Both the position numbers and the translations under genes were made by a program. From Muraenolepis orangiensis (lineage: Eukaryota > Chordata > Actinopteri > Gadiformes > Muraenolepididae): a DNA stretch of 64,000 nt. Every line of letters starts with the position of its first letter. Position 1 is the first letter of the stretch. The stretch spans positions 19,438,875 through 19,502,874 of the forward strand of contig CM051019.1 in NCBI GenBank assembly GCA_027704905.1. The letters are read 5' to 3'. Shown here piece by piece: positions 27,561 through 64,000 of this stretch. A model generated the notes under the pieces. That model searched no databases. It was not told the origin of the DNA and saw only the letters and a program-made list of their open reading frames with translations.

Positions 27561-29561
27561 CACATACACACACTAATATATACCAACACATATAATGTAT
27601 ACTAATACACACCAGAGGAGTTAGAAGACACGTTCGATACGTGAAAGAAATGACACTTTCAAAACATATGGGATTTTGCTCTTAATAACCATCGTAACTA
27701 TAAAGTGACTTGATGTATAGCAATGTTTTAATTATTTTAATTAAAAAAAACCAACGTCAGCAGCTGAAACGCTCCCTGGACAGTGGGACGTTCAATAAAC
27801 ACATCAGAGCAGCAACGCTTGATCAACGACCAACGTGTTTAGCTGCTCAAAACACAGTTTATCTCCATGACTCACTGGATAACATTAATAACTTAATGTT
27901 TTTGACCTATACGTGTCTTTAGTAAAGAAAGTAAAAAATAATAGTCACCGGTTGGTTTGTTGTCTATGGTGTCGAGTGGTTCAACCAAAGCTCCCGCTCC
28001 TTCTGCTACTACGTGGGACGTAATGACGTCGACTCTATTGTAACGTAGTGACGCCTCTCTGTTGCCCAATTGGTTAAACACAACAAGGTACGTCATCGGC
28101 ACAAGGATTCCATCGGACCAATCATAGCCCTGAGCACACAGACAACCTTCAAAATAAAGGTTGAATCATTCGGAGGAAAAACAACCGTTTCTGTAGCGGA
28201 ATGTGGTGAAAAAGATCAATTAAAAAAGTGCAACTTTACCATATTCGAGATTGATTAAACAAAGTAAAATGTTTCAGGATTTCAGTTTCAATCTTTTTTT
28301 TTAAATGCACAAAAAGCCAGTATCTCAACACATACAGAAATGTCGACCTTCTGAAAAGTAGGTTCAATTATGCACACCACAAAGAAAATAAATATATTGA
28401 AATATTTCACTGTAATAAATAATAATAGTGTAATAAATCAAAAAAGTTAAAGTTTCACTTTTTGAATGTCATTTTATTAATAACATTTTGACGAGAGCAA
28501 ATCCACACCCTCCCCTCCGAGAGGCGCTATAGAAACCTCTGTTCCAAGTCAGGCTTAGGAACAGCTTGTCATCAGCGGTCATCTCTCGGAGCTCTGTACC
28601 ACGACGCTCAATATGATGCCCCCCCCCCCCCCTACTCAATATATCCTATAACAATACATCAATGTCTTCCACTGCCCTGCACTGTAATCACAACTACCTA
28701 CCTCTACCTCTATAGTTTACATAGTTATTGACAACATACATATAAATGTGTACATTTGTACTGTACCTGCCGTATATATTTTAACCTTCAACTACATATC
28801 CCTGCTCAGTACCTGCTGTATATACTTCTATATACATTTATCCTGTTTTTCATAATTGCATACCCCTGACAACCTGTTAAATACTTACCTGTATATATAC
28901 CTATATATAATTATTGCACAATATGCACATATCTCAAACATACTCTATAAGTCATCTTATAACTGTTTTTATACCTAGCAGTCTTTTAGCAACTGTAAAT
29001 TATATATTACCATGCACTTTACTGCAACATTTGCACTCTGGTTAGATGCCAAATCCTTTTCGCTGTGCTGTACTGTACTTGTGCTGCACAATGACAATAC
29101 ATTTGAATCTAATCTATATAGAGGCCCCAACCCTCAATTAGGCTGAGGCCAACTTCCAAATGTTTTGTTTATATTTCACACCCTCCTCCTCCTCCTCCAT
29201 TGTATCCCACCAAAGCAGTAGTGCACACACAAAAATGAAATAGGCTTCAAATTCTAATGTACGGTTTTATTTAATTCCATAGGGATATGGATCAATGTGC
29301 AATCACCCACATTAGAACCCAAAATGCAGTGGACACATTTTTTTCATACATTTAGAATTTTGACCTTGGTAAAAATACACAAGTTCAACATTTAAAACCA
29401 ACCGATGACACATTCCTAAAAACAAAAGTTGAAAAAGTAATAATATTTGTTGATACATTAGTTCCTAAAACAGGAACAAAGACATAAATAAGAACAAACA
29501 CTATTTTTATTTAGTAAGGAAAAACACATTTTAAAAACACATTTAAAAAATAAATGGACTA
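27280..29561. other. RAD51 5' flank / CENPE 3' flank
   Basis: No coding exon was recognised. It contains (TA)n and (CA)n tracts at 27400-27560 and a presumed RAD51 promoter somewhere between about 27620 and 28130, where GC content rises (cgtcatcggcacaagg, cgtagtgacgcctctctg). A LINE tail lies at 28630-29125. The CENPE 3' UTR follows, with AATAAA on the minus strand at about 29506 and 29276. Confidence 0.5.
28630..29125 (+). mobile_element. LINE 3' end, second family
   Basis: AT-rich tail ending gcaacatttgcactctggtt, agatgccaaatcc, tgcacaatgacaatac and atttgaatctaatct. The same end occurs at 30690-30935 (plus) and 58105-58265 (minus). The short tandem terminus (aatct)n is typical of L2-like LINEs. 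No coding part remains. Confidence 0.68.
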
Positions 29562-58699
<29,138 letters not shown>

Positions 58700-59232
58700 T
58701 TTAGTGTTAAAAAAAAGTTATTGATGTGTTTGTACTGAAAAAAAACAACGATTTTTATTCTAAATTAAAACCAGGAAGGGCGAACACTGTTCCATCACAA
58801 CGCCGACTACTACTTCTGGATTTGGTTCTTGGTTTTGGTTTTGAAAGGTCCGCGCGTTCCCCGAGCGGGCTTCTGATTGGTGGGCTTCCGATGACGCTCC
58901 CCAAAGCGACCATATCCTATACAAAATGTACTATTATAATGATTACGTTAAGTGTGTTCAGGTATGAATATCTAAGACGCATCCAACGCAGATTTAGTTC
59001 GATTTTTTGGTTTGTTGTTGAAATAAAATGTCCCACTCTCTAAGCGTTCCCACTCTCTACGTCACGATGCTGTGAGACCTACGTCATCCATGTGCGTCCG
59101 CACACACAAGCAACACATGAGACAGTGGGACTGACTTGTGGCCGGCACGCAGCTCTTTTTAATCTAGCTGTACATGGGCTCTGTTTAGATCCAGAAAGTC
59201 GATTCTGCTGATAGTTTCTTTACATACCCAAC
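58700..59232. promoter_or_regulatory. Bidirectional promoter between CENPE and DDX51
   Basis: The start codons of the two divergent genes are 533 bp apart. On the CENPE strand a CCAAT box (plus attgg, 58876-58880) lies about 31 bp upstream of ttcaaa (plus tttgaa, 58840-58845), a possible cell-cycle homology region in reverse orientation. The local GC rise (ccgcgcgttccccgagcggg) is at 58850-58870. CCAAT/NF-Y plus CHR is the usual arrangement for G2/M genes such as CENPE; this assignment is inference. Confidence 0.6.
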
Positions 59233-63861
<4,629 letters not shown>

Positions 63862-63872
63862 GTGGAGACACT

Positions 63873-64000
<128 letters not shown>

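Noticed and set aside
27400..27600. Plus- and minus-strand frames rich in Tyr and Ile
   Set aside because: Translation of (TA)n and (CA)n microsatellite sequence.

Overview
This is vertebrate, almost certainly teleost fish, nuclear DNA. Genes are split by GT-AG introns. Interspersed elements are hAT-type DNA transposons, L2/Rex1-like LINE tails and tRNA-derived SINEs. The introns carry an exceptional load of microsatellites and minisatellites. No species is claimed; such tandem-repeat density is known from cod-like fishes, but that link is only a guess. All exon models below were built by eye from reading frame, splice signals and remembered family sequences. Codon phase closes across every accepted junction.

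Layout. (1) 47-10054, plus strand: 3' part of an adhesion GPCR of the ADGRF (GPR110/GPR116) group, with an EGF-like cysteine module, a 481-residue mucin-like Thr/Pro exon, SEA, Ig-like and hormone-receptor-like modules, GAIN/GPS and a 7TM core. (2) 10055-13724: intergenic, with an unclassified dispersed repeat and a 946-bp hAT element. (3) 13725-20993, plus: RMDN3 (PTPIP51), 12 exons, 526 aa. (4) 21985-27279, minus: RAD51, 9 coding exons, 344 aa, tail-to-tail with RMDN3 as in mammals. (5) 29562-58699, minus: CENPE (kinesin-7), about 53 coding exons and about 2,977 aa, from the N-terminal motor to the C-terminal CKTQ prenylation box. (6) 59233 to beyond 63861, plus: 5' two-thirds of DDX51, head-to-head with CENPE.

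There is no operon logic. RAD51 (homologous recombination) and CENPE (chromosome congression) are both cell-cycle genes, CENPE and DDX51 probably share a promoter of about 530 bp, and RMDN3 and RAD51 share a short convergent 3' region.

The most unusual signal is a recurring pattern. Many intronic minisatellites abut an exon, and their repeat unit contains a copy of that exon's own splice donor or acceptor. Examples are RMDN3 exon 4 (about 25 tandem acceptors), three RAD51 donors and several CENPE junctions. Second, the CENPE rod has been enlarged by tandem exon-block duplication (38.4-45.2 kb), including one near-identical 755-bp copy pair and several broken exon copies, and by in-frame minisatellites inside exons. 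The long open frames on both strands of the arrays are not genes.
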